Below are positions 44,828 to 56,609 of a stretch of DNA of 64,000 nucleotides, piece by piece; the first letter of the stretch is position 1, and each line of letters opens with the position of its first letter. The DNA is taken from contig NC_135000.1 of assembly GCF_051020985.1 (NCBI RefSeq), positions 7,089,001 through 7,153,000 of the forward strand, given 5' to 3'. A program made the translations under genes and the position numbers. The notes below the pieces were generated by a model that saw only the letters and a list, made by a program, of their open reading frames with translations, did no database searches and had not been told where the DNA came from. The stretch is from Nomia melanderi. Taxonomy: Eukaryota > Arthropoda > Insecta > Hymenoptera > Halictidae.

Positions 44828-47800
44828 CTGGAACAGAGATGATTTCCGGGATTTAGCGGAGTTCGGGGGAATGTTCGATGATCGTTGGGAGAGGTTATGT
44901 GTTTCGGACTTTTGACATGTTGCTATGCGGGTCACAGGCGACCCATAATCGAATTGAATTACTGTTGATTCAATTAAACAATGCTTCGAAACATTTCTGT
45001 GTTACAGACAATGCTGCCTAACATGAAATAATAGACTAACCCTTCGAATGATCGAATTATTTGAAATATTAATTACCTCTGTGGATATTATCTCGGTATA
45101 TAGTGTAATTATATGGTATAAATGATTATTAACAGCATTGATATTAATTTATGAATATTAATTAACGGAAAATAGTACTGGACAATTAGATAATTAATAA
45201 TTTTCAAGTAATCCTAAGCGTGCTACTGTAATTACAGAAATTAAAAGTTCAATCCTTAATTTCTTATAATCAACCCTCATCCCCCATACTCAATATCAAA
45301 GTAACCAAGTATTTCTCAAAGCTACCCTCCCTCCTCCAACTCACATTTTTCCCTAATGCCTACTAATTAGTAACACGTAATTACATAATTCCAACTCTCG
45401 GAAAGTTTCCTTGGAATTACCGAATCCCATATTTTCAGGATCAATTATTTCACCCCGGATCATTCCGCCCTAAAAGTTCCACCGACAATGTTTCTCAGGA
45501 TTATTTGATTCCCAGATCCGAGGGCTAATTAGCCTAAAACTCAACGGACCGAGAACTCGGAACGTTCGTCTCGGATCGTCTTCGAGGCCACTCACCCCCG
45601 GTCCACCCCTAGCCTCGCCTGATTCCGCATTCCCTTTGACAAAGAGTTTCGGAACCGTCTGATGAACAACCGAAAACGGAAGAGGCTAAGGAACAAGCTT
45701 TTCCACGGTTCTTTGTAATCCGCGGGCGAGACGCGAGCGGAATCCGCGAGATTGCGACGCCAGCCTGAAGAATAAGGGAAAAAATCGCCCGGAGGATAAC
45801 GAGTTTCCGGTTCCACGTGATCTTCCCTTTGCCTTTTCTCTTCCGTCCTGCCCTCCGGCACCTGCGATCAGTTGTTTTATGAAGTGTCTGGATCGGCGAA
45901 TGGAAATTCCGAATAATCTTTTTGTGATATTGTTAAACCTCCGTTGCGGTCGGTTTTCGATCGGAAACTGAATTTCAGGGGTTCGAGGAATCGAGAGGTT
46001 AAGATAGGAAGGATCTTTTAATGTAGTGTTCAGTTGTTCGTTGTCTTTTGTTAGTAATCGTTGAGAAGTTGACTGAAATGAAATAGGAAAGCAATTTCAT
46101 TCTCCCTTGTTTTTCCTTAAATATCAAGCAACTCTGTTTTCATCTTCGTTGAAGTCAAGCAATCTTATTTCTCTTTAATACACTAAATTTAAAAATAACA
46201 TAACTTTTTCAAGTATCTCTCATTGCGAGTAATCAAGAGAAATAAGATTGCTTGACTTCAACGAAGATGAAAACAGAATTGCTTGATATTTAAGGAAAAA
46301 CAAGGAAGAATGTCCTTAGCAAAAGGAAAAAAATTGCTTGACTTCACAAAAGAAAAGAAAATTCACTCGGATGACAAGCAAAATAAATATAAAAAGAAAT
46401 CAATAATAAAATTGCTTGGCGCTAATAACGAAAGGAAGAAGGTTAAAACAGCCTGACCACGAACAATAAAAGACAGAATCACTTCTCCTTAGCAAAAGAA
46501 GAAAAATAAAATTGCTTGACTTAGAAAAAAGCATTGCCTGATCTTCAACGAAAAGAAAAGATACAATTGCTTAGCTACAGCGAAAGAAGAATCAAATTGC
46601 TCGACCTTCAACGGAGAAATAAAATTGCCCGACTTCGACAGAGGTGGAAAAATAAAATAGAATTCACTTTTCCTTTCCTCGCTCGAGACTTCCATCCAAA
46701 TATTTGCGCGTCTAGAGTGCCTGTCGGGCCAGGCAAGGGGGGAAAAAAGAAGGTTCGCGTTTCACCCTTATTAAAATTACCGCTGATCACTGGGCCGAGA
46801 TTAACAGGTTGCCGGGTGGCTATTACGAGCCGCCGGATGATCTCGTGGGTGATGCCGCGATAATCCGTTGGACCTTGCTCCGCTGAAACACCGCTATTAA
46901 GCGTGGGGCGATCGATGATAGCCGAATCACGCGATCGTGATTTACACGGGCGACCAAAATGGCGCGGGACCGCCACTTATTGTCCTCTTCACCGAAGGGG
47001 ACGATCCTCCGGACTGCTTGGGCGGATAACGAGTCGCCACTTATCGTGATTACTCGATTCGAACACTCTGCGCATTGTCCTTTCTTTCGTTCCTCGAACG
47101 AACGATCGGTAATAAATATTTTCGGCAAATGGGGATTCGATGCTTTGACCGGTTAACCCTTAGCACTCCAGGTTGTTTTGTGACCTATCAGGAATTGCAA
47201 CCAATTTTAGCGAAAATTAGAAATGCTATAACATTTCTTCGATCTTTTAGTTTCCTTGTTAGTACAGAATTTGGATGTGAACATCGAATAATTTTAGGGT
47301 GGTTTCTTTAAGATTCATTAAAATATTTAATATTATAACTGCTGCAATATTGGAGCCTACAGAGTTCAAAGGGCTAATCCTTTCTCAAATTAATTAATTA
47401 TTCAAACAGCAAGAGATCAGCGTACAGCTTCTTGCGTTTTTATTGTTCAACCAATTGATATATAATTTAGCTTCGTCTGGTTCCAGAATAATTTTAGGGT
47501 GGTTTCTTTAAGATTCATTAAAATATTTAATATTAGAACTGGTGCAATATTGGAGCCTACAGAGGTCAAAGGGTTAACTGTGGAATTTAGTTGGGAAAAC
47601 CTCTCGTTCTGCGCGCAATAAAGTCGAAAAATGGAGCGTGTACTCGTCGAACGTACAAAGAATTCACGCAGAGTATATTTTAATGAAAGATCAGAGCGAA
47701 ACAAAGAAGAATTGCATGTTTATGCGAAAAAATAAAGAATTAGTATCGTGTCAAGCTTTACGATGACGTGTATACTCGTCAAACACAGTTAACTGGTTAA

Positions 47801-50800
47801 AGATAATATTTGTTTATCATTGAATTCCACAGGATTCGGTTGAATTTAATTCTATAATAATATTATGATACCTGGTCAATTACAAGAGATTCTTGTGAGT
47901 AAATATTAAATATTGACCAGATATTGTTATATTATTATACAATGAAATCGAACTGTGTTAAGTTCAATGGTGAATAAATATTATCTTGGGTGTACGTTGA
48001 ATTTAATATTTTATTTTGAATAGATATTGTTTATAGATTTAATTATTTAGGGACGAGAACTTTTGGAAGTGCAGAAAATGTTTGAGAGGAAATTGAATAA
48101 GAATTCTTGAAACTAAGTAATGATCTTTTGTTTAAATAATTAAATTCTTGGATTGTAAGGTTCCATGTTGGATATGAAAATTTTTATGTGTTTTCTGAGG
48201 GTTGATTTATATATTAAAAGATATAGAAGCTGAGTATCTATGAAATTCTTTATTAACGCGTTTATGGGAATAAGAAAAAATTCTAGTTATTAGTCTGTAC
48301 TGGTGATTTTGAAACTGATAAAATATCTGGGAATGACGAGCTCGGTGTGATGAGTATACCGCAGAGCCTTTATAAATTTATAGCTTATAAAAGTCTTCAA
48401 CAAGTTTTAATATAAAAGTTCTAATGCAATTTAATGCAGGTTTATGTTAGTTTTCATCTGCTGAAACATTTTAAGAAGATAATCAACTCTTTTTAACGTT
48501 GATTTCTTGTTGCGTCTCTCTAAAGTGTGTATATACAGTGGCGTTTAATTATTTTCATACTTCAATCAGAGAATGTCAAATATCGAAATTGCCAGTTGAA
48601 ATGCTATCCGGATTTTAAATAAAAATAAAGCGAGCACAGACTGCACAATGCAGTTAACAATATTGTAGTCGTAACTTATACGATTTTCTGCTTCAGTAAT
48701 TGCTTAAAATTTATATACAAACACGAACATTTTATTATTGAATCGTTCAATTTAATTCCTGCCAGATCTAGTTCGTGAAAAAATGAATTGTAAAAATAAT
48801 ATTCGACACAGTAACCTTTCTAGTTTCATTGTTTATAAAATGAAAATCTGAAACCAATTATTTTAACGACTGCAACAATTCCAGCACAGATTATTTTATA
48901 TTGTTATTCACCAGCTCGCAATTAGTTAAAATATGAAAAATAAAATATGAGAAGATCAACATTTTTGTGGATGGGAAATTTTTCTTTTTAAAAGTAGTAA
49001 AATTGTTACGGATTTATGAATAGAAATGTATCGTTTAAAATGTAGCACAGGGATCTGTCGAAATTCAAAGTGTCCCTCAGAGTCACGAAGATCGTCATTA
49101 AAAGAAACTTGTACCGAGTAATTACGAGTCGATTAAAGGGCGAATTAAGTGTCCCGTTGATTAAAAGCGCAGCGTTCAACCGACACAACCGACGAGCATC
49201 CTAATGACCGGGCCTGTCACTACGGTCGTTCTAACCCTGAATTAAACCAGCCTCTAAGTTGTCGCGTAAACCTAACCATTTCAAAATGAACACAGATTAC
49301 AATTGTGAAAGTGGTCTAAGTCATACATATTTGTTTAGCTTAATTTAGCTTGAAACAATGTCTCCTGAAATAACTGATAAACTCATCTTTTTCAAATTTT
49401 AACTTAGACCACTTTCATAATTATGCTCTCAATTAATGATTCAAAAATATAATGATGTCACATGAAATAACTGATAAACTCATATTTTTTTAAATTTCGA
49501 GTTACGCCACTTTCATAATGATAAACACAATGAACAGTTCAAAAATATAAGAACATCACATGTTAATAACTGATATACTGATATACTATATACTGAGAAA
49601 CTAATTTTTCCAAATTTCAACTTACACCAGTTCCATAATTATGGTCACAATTAACGGTTGAAAAATATCCCAAGAAGAAGCTGCATACCAACACGTTCGT
49701 ACGAATCAGCTACCGAGTCGCGTTCGTCACAGGCGCACAAAGGTTTAACCCTGACCCGAATTCCAAAGGAAACCGTCAGGCCGGTCCCGGAAATGATTTT
49801 TCTAACGGGACAACGGAGGGATAGAATCGAACGGTCGCATTTGAATATCCGAACAATGGGTCTAATCCGTGGGACGAGTCTCGTATAAACAGAACCGCCG
49901 AACGATTGGGCAACGGTGACGGCGAAACGCAAAGGGGGTCGACGCGTCACGCGACCGCAGAGGATAATGAAACGCGGAAACCCTCCGGGGACGCGAGAAA
50001 TCTGGTCGATATCGATCAGCGGGGTCGAAGGGGGAGGGGTTTGAATTATTTATCGGCGCGACGCGTCACGGTTAACGATCGGGATTACTGTGATTCGAGA
50101 CTGAATTATGGAGATTGCTGACCGAAAATTAAAAGCGTAATGTTACTTGATCACTTGACTTAGTTTAACCCTTTCCACTAGAAAGGCGCCATTTTAGTTG
50201 CCATTTGATTCGATCTAAGAAAATTGTAACATTGAAAATATAATTTGAAACGGAGTAGTGGAGAGTGCTGGCTGAAAATTAAAAGCGTGACACTATGGGA
50301 CTCGATCACTTGACTCAGTTCAATCCTTGTCACTCGAGAGACGCCATTTTAATCTGCCATTTGATATTGACAGTTCAATTTGAGACTGAATTATGGAGGT
50401 TCCTGGCTGAAAATTAAAAGCGTGACGCTACTTGATCACTTGACTCGGTTTAACCATTTCCACTTGAGAGGCGCCATTTTAGTTGTTATTTGATTTGATC
50501 TAAGAAAATTGTAACATTGAAAATTCAATATTAACCCTTTGCAGACGAACGTCGATATTTCGACGAGATGAAGGGTTCACATTTGGAAGACTAAGTCTCA
50601 GACAAATGATTTAATTAGTCGAATAGATCAGCATGTAATTTCCTTTTCTTCTATTAATTAAGTAATTGATATATCTATTCGTTTGAAAATTGTAGGGCAT
50701 TAAAATATGGTATTTATAACTGAGATTGTCAATAATGAGCTTAGTAGCTGGTAAAAGTAATGAGTTTAATAAAGGGTTTATGAAAGTTCCTTGTCTCCTG

Positions 50801-53800
50801 TATTTTGTAACAGACCCTCCTTCATTTCCTGAGGGGTCGATTTCTTAATTCGAGTAAAAAAGTAACTGAGGAAATAAAGATTGGATACATAGATACCGTA
50901 TAATTGGGGTCCATAAATGAATCTACTTGAGTAAGACTTTCTACAGTGGTTCTCATGAATAATTTAAAAATTATAACCAGGGAGATCCATATTTACTAAG
51001 CTTTTAGGAGACGTAGTGGCTTCAGTGTGTCTCTTCTAGAGCATTAGCCATCAATTTCTAAATTCACCAGGCCTGTTTCCTTTTCCAGTAACAACTTATT
51101 AATCCTGACATTAATTCTAAAGTTAATTCTAGCCAGAAATTCATTCCAAAATGAATTTTAATTCTGAAATTAATTTCGGTTAGCAATTCATTCCAGAATG
51201 AATTTTAGTTAATTAATTCCACAATTAATTCTTGCTAGGAATTGCAATTCTAAAATGAATTCTAACATTCACAGACCTAATTACGAATTAACTCGGTAAT
51301 TCATTCTAACCATTCAATCCTACATTCTAAATTCAATAAATTCTCTTTGAATCTAATATTCCTCCAGATTAGTCGATCATTTAAGTAAACCGCTTAAGGG
51401 TGGATCAAAAAATATTCCGAGTCCACGTTGAAACGTGCAAGACATCAACCCTTTGCACTCGAGAGATGACTATCAGCCACCATTTGATTCATTATACCAA
51501 AATTCTAAAGTTTTACACCAGATATTAAACTTTCTGTAGTCTATAAATATGGGAAATATGGAAACAATAATTTTCTTAAGTTATCTGTGTTCTCTCGTTC
51601 AGTTCGTTTCGAGGAACGTCATATATAACTTATTGAAAAATATTAAATATTTCTCGTGAAGGAAACGTAATTTATCAATATGTGAAATATGGAAACAATA
51701 ATTTTCTTTCTTAACTTATCTATATTCTTTCGTTCAGTTTCCTTCAATATTTCAGTATTCGTATATAACTTATTAAAAAATCTTTATCTCTAGTGAAGGA
51801 AGCATTCCATAAATATGCAAAATATTGAAACAATAATCTTGTTTCTTAACATCTGTATTGCCTCGTTCAGTTCGTTTTAAGGACTGTAGTATATAACTTA
51901 TTGAAAAATATTAAATATCTCTAGTAAAAGTATTCTATAAATACGTGAAATATTAAAACAATAATTTTGTTTCCTAACTTATCTGTATTCTCTCGTTCAG
52001 TTCGTTTGAATATTTCAGTATTCCTATGTAACGTACTGAAAAATGTTGAATATTTCTAGCGGAAGGCTTCCAAGTTAAAAGGGTTAAATAGTTACAGGAA
52101 GAAGAGCCAGTGTCCCGGTTTCCTTGGACGCTAACGAGGAAACCGGGAATTTCAGGACGAATTAGCGCGGTTAGCTACCTGGCACACCCTTCAGCCTGGG
52201 CAGAAACTCGTTCCAGAACGCGCAGGACGTGGTGCGAGGTCCTTTCCCCAGACCGGTCTTCGTCGCGTCGAAAAGAAAATACTTCGGCTCGTCCTTCGAA
52301 TATGGCGGCCACTCGGACTCCTCGATCGTTGGTTTACTGGAACATAATCGCAACGGAACGGATGTAGAAAGCACGGGACCTTGTTTATCGTCCTCGTAAA
52401 AATATATTAGGCGTAAAAAAATTGCTCGGAACATCGATTATTTCAGTTGGCAGTCGCGTGAAGTGATAATTATAGGTTATGAACGCGGGGAAAAAAATGG
52501 CGACGATATAATAGGTTACTCGGTATATAAAATTGACGAGTGTACTGCGAATTTGGAGGTTAGACGAAAATAATGAAAGAGTGAATCGATTGGATCCATT
52601 TTTGGGAAAATGTTTAAGAACTAATATTGAAGAATTTTTGTTGTTAATTAATTAAGTTGATCAAGTTTGAGTTAGTTATGAAGGCCTTAGTATTTATTCT
52701 TTGGAGTTTGAAACTTGTACTGAATTATTAACTTCATTTTTTATTATTCATTTTCTACGAGATATTTCCAGTTTAAGTGAATTCAACGAAAACTTAATAA
52801 CTGAGGATCATTAACACGATTTGTAAAAGTAATCGTATAAACTCTGTCTCGAATTTTTCTTCTGTACTGAATAGTTTCGAGGATATTCGATTAAACAGAG
52901 TTCCTAACCTCAACATTGAGAAGAACCGCGAAGTTTCTCATACTTTTCGAGTTCCGCGACACACGAATTATTCATTGAAATGAATATTAATCCCCCAATG
53001 ATCCTTGCAGGTCAGTAAATTAATAAAGAACTCGATTTCAGGCACGAGCCTGACCTATTCATTCGGCAAAATTCGCCATTCGTGTGCTCGCGAATCAGAG
53101 ATCCCTGATTTTAATTGAATCTGCTTCACGAAGCAACGCGAGACACAGAGAGAGGGAGAATGGCGTAACCGATTTGGACGTCGATAATTAATCCGAGTTA
53201 CACAACCGGGGACAGACACGGTTAGCTAGTTAACCAGGCTCGTTTAAAATTATTAACAACGCGCTAACAAACTGAGCGCGTCGCGTCCCAGCTCTGGGTT
53301 TTATTAATTATTGGGGGAACGCTTGGGCGTCGCCCATTGAAATATTTCACTGGCAATTGAAGAGCTCTCGCAGAAAACGCTCTACGCTGGAAAATTTGAT
53401 TCCGGGACGTTCGGTGTTTTTATTGGAAATATTAGTAAATATAATAACGTTCGCTGTCAATACAGAAACCGAATTTAATGAACTTCTATTCTGCGTGTAC
53501 GCCATTTTGTTGGGACGATGTTTCCAGAGATCAAACGCAAGTTGGTAAATGATTTAATGGAAATGGAAAATAAGAGATATAAAATAGAAAATGGAACGTA
53601 CAAAATAGATCATTTGATAAATAACAAAAATATCTAGAAACTAAGAAGCAACTTCACAAATACTGCAACGCAACCACGTAACAGTTTCACATTTATCAAA
53701 ACCAAGATAAATGACCCGAGCAAAAATACCCTCGAAGACTGCTAATTCCAAGGATCAACCACTCAAACTTCCAACCCTCTTTCCTTTCACACGCCCGATC

Positions 53801-56609
53801 ACAATTCGCAATTAAAACAAAGATTCTCGAGCGCCGCGAGAACTTCGCCGACCGGTCCGACCGTCATAACTCATACAGGATCAGAGGTCAAGATAATTAA
53901 CATCGGGAGCTCGTTGAAAAAGCGAGGGAAAAGTGAGAAACGGGGGAGGGGAAGCTAATCGATATTCGAAGGACGAGTGTCCCACTCGAACGACGAGAAC
54001 GAAGAATCAGAGGAATCCGGAGTAACGTAAAAATTTACAGTGACGTAAACCGGCGGCCCCTTTGTATCGGCGACATTAAATAATTCCGTTTAATCCAGAT
54101 TGAAAAGCCGAGCACGGCGAGCGGGCCAGGCCACACGTGCGACGTTAAATATTTAATCGTTGTCGCCGAATAAAACCGGCCACCGGTGTCTCGAATTAAC
54201 GCGGCCGTCCGACTTCTCGGCTGACTGGCGAAATTCGCCGATCGTCCCTGCCGGAATTATTAATCGCGTTCCGATGCGGAAACTCGGCCGCCATTTTCGG
54301 TGATCCGGCCGGCCGATCGTAAATGTCGTGCTCCGATGTTCTTTTCAATGAAATTCGCTGGTTACGAGGGAACGATAGGCGTCTTTGCGGCCCGCACGGC
54401 AATTCAAGATGGCGGACGGGGAGTTACGATGGCGAGGGGAATTTTAGGTTTGTTGAGGGGTATTGGGGGATGCTTGTTTTGTCGAGGTTGTTGGGACAGT
54501 TTTATGGTAAGGGTTGTAAAAGCTTCTTGATTGATGAGGGTATGTGGTAGATTTAAATAATCATTGTTGGAGGTGGTAGTGTTGATAATTGTGTGTAATG
54601 ATAGTGTGTGGTGTTGATAGTGGATGGCATGTAACGATAGTGTGTGATGTTGTGTGTGTAATAAATGGTATGTAATAATAATGTGTGATATTGATGATAA
54701 ATGATATATAATGAATAATGTGTGAATTTGTAATAATAATGTGTGATGTTGATGATAAATTGTATGTAATAATAATGTGTGCTGTTGTTAATAGATAATA
54801 TGTAATATTAATAAATTAAATACATAAAATCGCTAATACCTGAGGCATTTAATTACATTCTGTCATGGATAATGGAATATTGATGTAGATTTATAGAATT
54901 ATGGATAATGGCTGATCATTTTCAAATGGTTATGGAGTACAGTTAATCTGTCGATTTCTATCGATTCGATGCGATGAAAATTTTACGCTAAATTTATTGA
55001 AAACTTGATTCATTATTACTCTTCTTGTCAATCGATGGAACATATCGCTCTTTTATGACTAATTGATCGCTATAGAAAATTTATACGTACAGTGAATGTT
55101 TAACTTGGTTTTTTGCTGAGGGATTACTAACAGTAAAGCATTTTTATGAGCTTGGTCGGGAAACAAATCACAAAACAAGATTAACAAGTTCATTCCCGCA
55201 TAAATATCATCAAAATCACATAAAATCGTGTAATATATTTTATGCCATGCTTTCCCATGATAATCACTATGTATATTTACTAGAGAAACTCTACTTTGCA
55301 AAATTGCACAGGATGAACACAACGAATAACACGAAAATTCTATAAAAATGCACACAATAAGGAATATAAAAGGTATCTACAAAATTTCCAAAGAGTTGTC
55401 GTTCTTACAATATGCCAGAAAAAACTATTATCTATCGTAAAATATTCTATTTTCCCAACTCCATTCTTAAAACCTTGAATTTGCATAAGACTCTGTAATC
55501 CAGTGATTACGTTTCAACCTTCCTGCATCTCAGGAAATCGAACAAAAGCTTCTTTCCCTCGAAATATCTGTTCTAAAATCAATGTTCAATTATATATTAA
55601 TAATTTTGTCGGTGAGATATAAGGTACGTAATAATTGACGAGTTAAATGAGCTCTTTAATTGTCTAGATGGGTCATCCAGCGTGCGACATAATGGCGGAT
55701 GGAGATCAGAGTGGCTCGCAGCGCCCTCACCGCATGCAAGTCAAATTTGTTGCTCGGTCTGTCCGCAAGAATTCTCGAGGAGTGTCCTCTCTGAACCGAG
55801 TTACTTCTCAAACGGGACGCCGGACGTGAATACAAAATGCAATTTTAAGCGGCAGCGGGTTTTAAATAACCGAGGCGGAATCGACGTCTAACGATCGAGG
55901 GCGAACCTTACCTCTCGTTTTTCGCTGTACCCGTATTATTAATAATATTTACGTTACTTATTAGTATTTATTTTTCTATTAATCATTCTTTAGTGCCAGT
56001 AAGTCCTTTACCTTTAATAATGGTATTTACTCTACTTATTAGTATTTATTTTGCTATTAATAATTCTTTGGTGCCAGTGAGTCCTTTACCTTCATTATTA
56101 ATATTTATTTTGCTATTAATAATTTTTTACTGTCAGTAAATCCTCTATCTTTATTAATAGTATTTACTCTACTTATTAATATTTATTTTGCCATTAACAA
56201 TTCTTTACTGTCAGTAAATCCTCTAACTTTATTAATAGTATTTACTCTACTCATTAATATTTATTTTGCTATTAATAATTCTTTACTATTAGTAAATCCT
56301 TTAACTCTATTAATAGTATTCACTCTACTTATTAATATTCATTTGGTATTAACGATTCTTTACTGCCAGTAGTTCTTGTAAGACAAGGGGGTGAGAAATA
56401 AAACTAGACGAAAATTGGAGGGCTGCTAAAAGGAAGGAAACTCACCCCGAGTAGGCGAATTGAGAGAAGTAGCTTATCATCCTGAGGGATAGGTCCCGTT
56501 CCTTGTCGCTGTAGGTCAAAGAAGTGTTCAAGGGATGACCGAACACGTATTCCACTTCATCACCGTGCATCACCCCCATCCACTCGCCCCATAAATTCGT
56601 GCTAGTCCT
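44706..56609 (-). CDS. ace-2: Acetylcholinesterase 2 (ace-2), C-terminal three exons; gene runs off the right edge
   Basis: Minus-strand partial gene: 56609-56446, 52336-52179 and 44827-44706 join in frame to 147 codons plus a TAA stop. The enzyme hydrolyses acetylcholine at cholinergic synapses. The fragment carries the catalytic-triad His block (WGEWMGVMHGDEVEYVFGHP), an N-glycosylation sequon (LNTS), the conserved SCAFWN(E)FLP cysteine of the core disulphide, and a C-terminal hydrophobic segment preceded by a lone Cys, as in GPI-anchored dimeric insect AChE. The RTST.LWGEWMGV.HGDE wording matches Drosophila Ace rather than the ace-1 paralogue, which has a PWPSWTGVMH-type sequence here. Exons for the Ser and Glu of the triad are not in the window. 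Confidence 0.95.
44828..46099. other. Last ace-2 intron, right of the terminal exon
   Basis: Unique, AT-rich to mixed. No exon seen. Confidence 0.4.
46100..46310. repeat. Large nearly perfect inverted repeat (76-bp arms)
   Basis: Arm 1 46100-46176 and arm 2 46235-46310 are complementary with about two mismatches, around a 58-bp spacer. Arm content includes CAAGCAACTCTGTTTTCATC and GAAGTCAAGCAATCTTATTT. Transcribed as part of the ace-2 intron it would form a long hairpin RNA. Confidence 0.92.
46311..46680. repeat. Degenerate ATTGCTTGACTTC repeat
   Basis: About eight short units of AAAATAAAATTGCTTGACTT-type sequence, continuing the wording of the adjacent hairpin arm 2. Confidence 0.75.
46681..47152. 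other. GC-richer ace-2 intron sequence
   Basis: Open frames without domains on both strands. No exon called. Confidence 0.35.
47153..47577 (+). mobile_element. Composite of TTAA elements A-C-A
   Basis: 47153-47377 is a complete family A element (TTAACCCTTAGCACTCCAGG to AGTTCAAAGGGCTAA). 47374-47484 is family C (ATTATTCAAACAGCAAGAG). 47485-47577 is the right part of a second A copy (GAATAATTTTAGGGTGG to GGTCAAAGGGTTAA). The A-C junction matches the inverted pair at 7139-7471. Confidence 0.82.
47578..49320. other. ace-2 intron, AT-rich
   Basis: 47690-47790 shares wording with the 58.6-59.3 kb repeats (GAAGAATTGCATGTTTATG, ACGTGTATACTCGTCAAACAC). TATACAGTGGCGTTTAATTA at 48531 resembles a Tc1-like tip but no partner was found. 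No exon. Confidence 0.4.
49325..49665. repeat. Minisatellite, about 98-bp unit
   Basis: AATAACTGATAAACTCAT-type motif at 49369, 49466 and 49565. Each unit contains CACTTTCATAATTATG and TTCAAAAATATAA. Confidence 0.8.
49666..50100. other. GC-rich ace-2 intron segment
   Basis: No exon-like homology to AChE. Open frames on both strands are unrecognised. Confidence 0.35.
50110..50531. repeat. Tandem array made of family B left ends, 135-150 bp unit
   Basis: CTGAAAATTAAAAGCGTRAYG recurs at 50121, 50272 and 50407. Each unit contains a copy of TTTAACCCTTTCCACTNGAGAG and GGCGCCATTTTAGTTGCC, i.e. a family B left terminus. Confidence 0.85.
50532..50779 (+). mobile_element. TTAA MITE, family C
   Basis: TTAACCCTTTGCAGACGAACG at the left and TAATAAAGGGTTTA at the right. 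Interior AGACAAATGATTTAATTAGTC and TAATTAAGTAATTGATATATC matches 1558-1728. Confidence 0.7.
50780..51444. repeat. ace-2 intron with AATTCATTCCAGAATGAATTT repeats
   Basis: 51080-51360 consists of loose AATTCTAACCAG/AATTCATTCCAAAATGAATTT units with self-complementary GAATTCATTC-type cores. The remainder is unique. Confidence 0.55.
51445..52087 (+). mobile_element. Family B MITE with internally amplified interior (4 x about 131 bp)
   Basis: TCAACCCTTTGCACTCGAGAG at the left and CAAGTTAAAAGGGTTAA at the right. Instead of about 247 bp it is 643 bp because GAAACAATAATTTTCTTTCT, TATCTGTATTCTCTCGTTCAG and ATAACTTATTGAAAAATATT recur at 51562, 51693, 51828 and 51956. Confidence 0.85.
52179..52336 (-). 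CDS. ace-2: ace-2 exon: C-terminal catalytic-domain block (SCAFWNEFLPRL)
   Basis: Acceptor ttccag ends at 52337, and donor gtagct begins at 52178. After the split Gly it reads KPTIEESEWPPYSKDEPKYF, LFDATKTGLGKGPRTTSCAF and WNEFLPRLKGVP. It corresponds to the EWP.Y...P.Y..F and C.FWN.(F/Y)LP motifs at the end of the alpha/beta-hydrolase fold. The Cys is the conserved partner of an intrachain disulphide. Confidence 0.95.
54570..54815. repeat. GTGTGATGTTGATGATAAATG tandem repeat
   Basis: About six units of 35-45 bp with AATAATGTGTGATGTTGATG. Confidence 0.75.
55930..56370. repeat. Minisatellite, about 75-80 bp unit
   Basis: About six units of TATTTATTTTGCTATTAATAA, TTCTTTACTGTCAGTAAATC and TTAATAGTATTTACTCTAC. 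It ends about 75 bp from the donor at 56445. Confidence 0.85.
56446..56609 (-). CDS. ace-2: ace-2 exon with catalytic histidine
   Basis: Acceptor tgttccag ends at 56610, and donor gtgagt begins at 56445. The exon reads RTSTNLWGEWMGVMHGDEVE, YVFGHPLNTSLTYSDKERDL and SLRMISYFSQFAYSG. The His in VMHGDE is the triad base of cholinesterases. LNTS is an N-glycosylation sequon in the same place as in Drosophila Ace. The exon starts in phase 0 and ends two bases into the Gly codon. Confidence 0.95.

Larger units (their letters stand above)
52337..56445. other. ace-2 intron between the last two catalytic-domain exons
   Basis: 4.1 kb with consensus donor and acceptor. Unique AT-rich sequence, a GC-rich patch at 53800-54440 without recognised frames, and two arrays listed separately. 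No further AChE-like exon seen. Confidence 0.5.

Noticed and set aside
48531..48560. Tc1/mariner-like tip (TATACAGTGGCGTTTAATTA)
   Set aside because: No inverted partner and no transposase remnant nearby.
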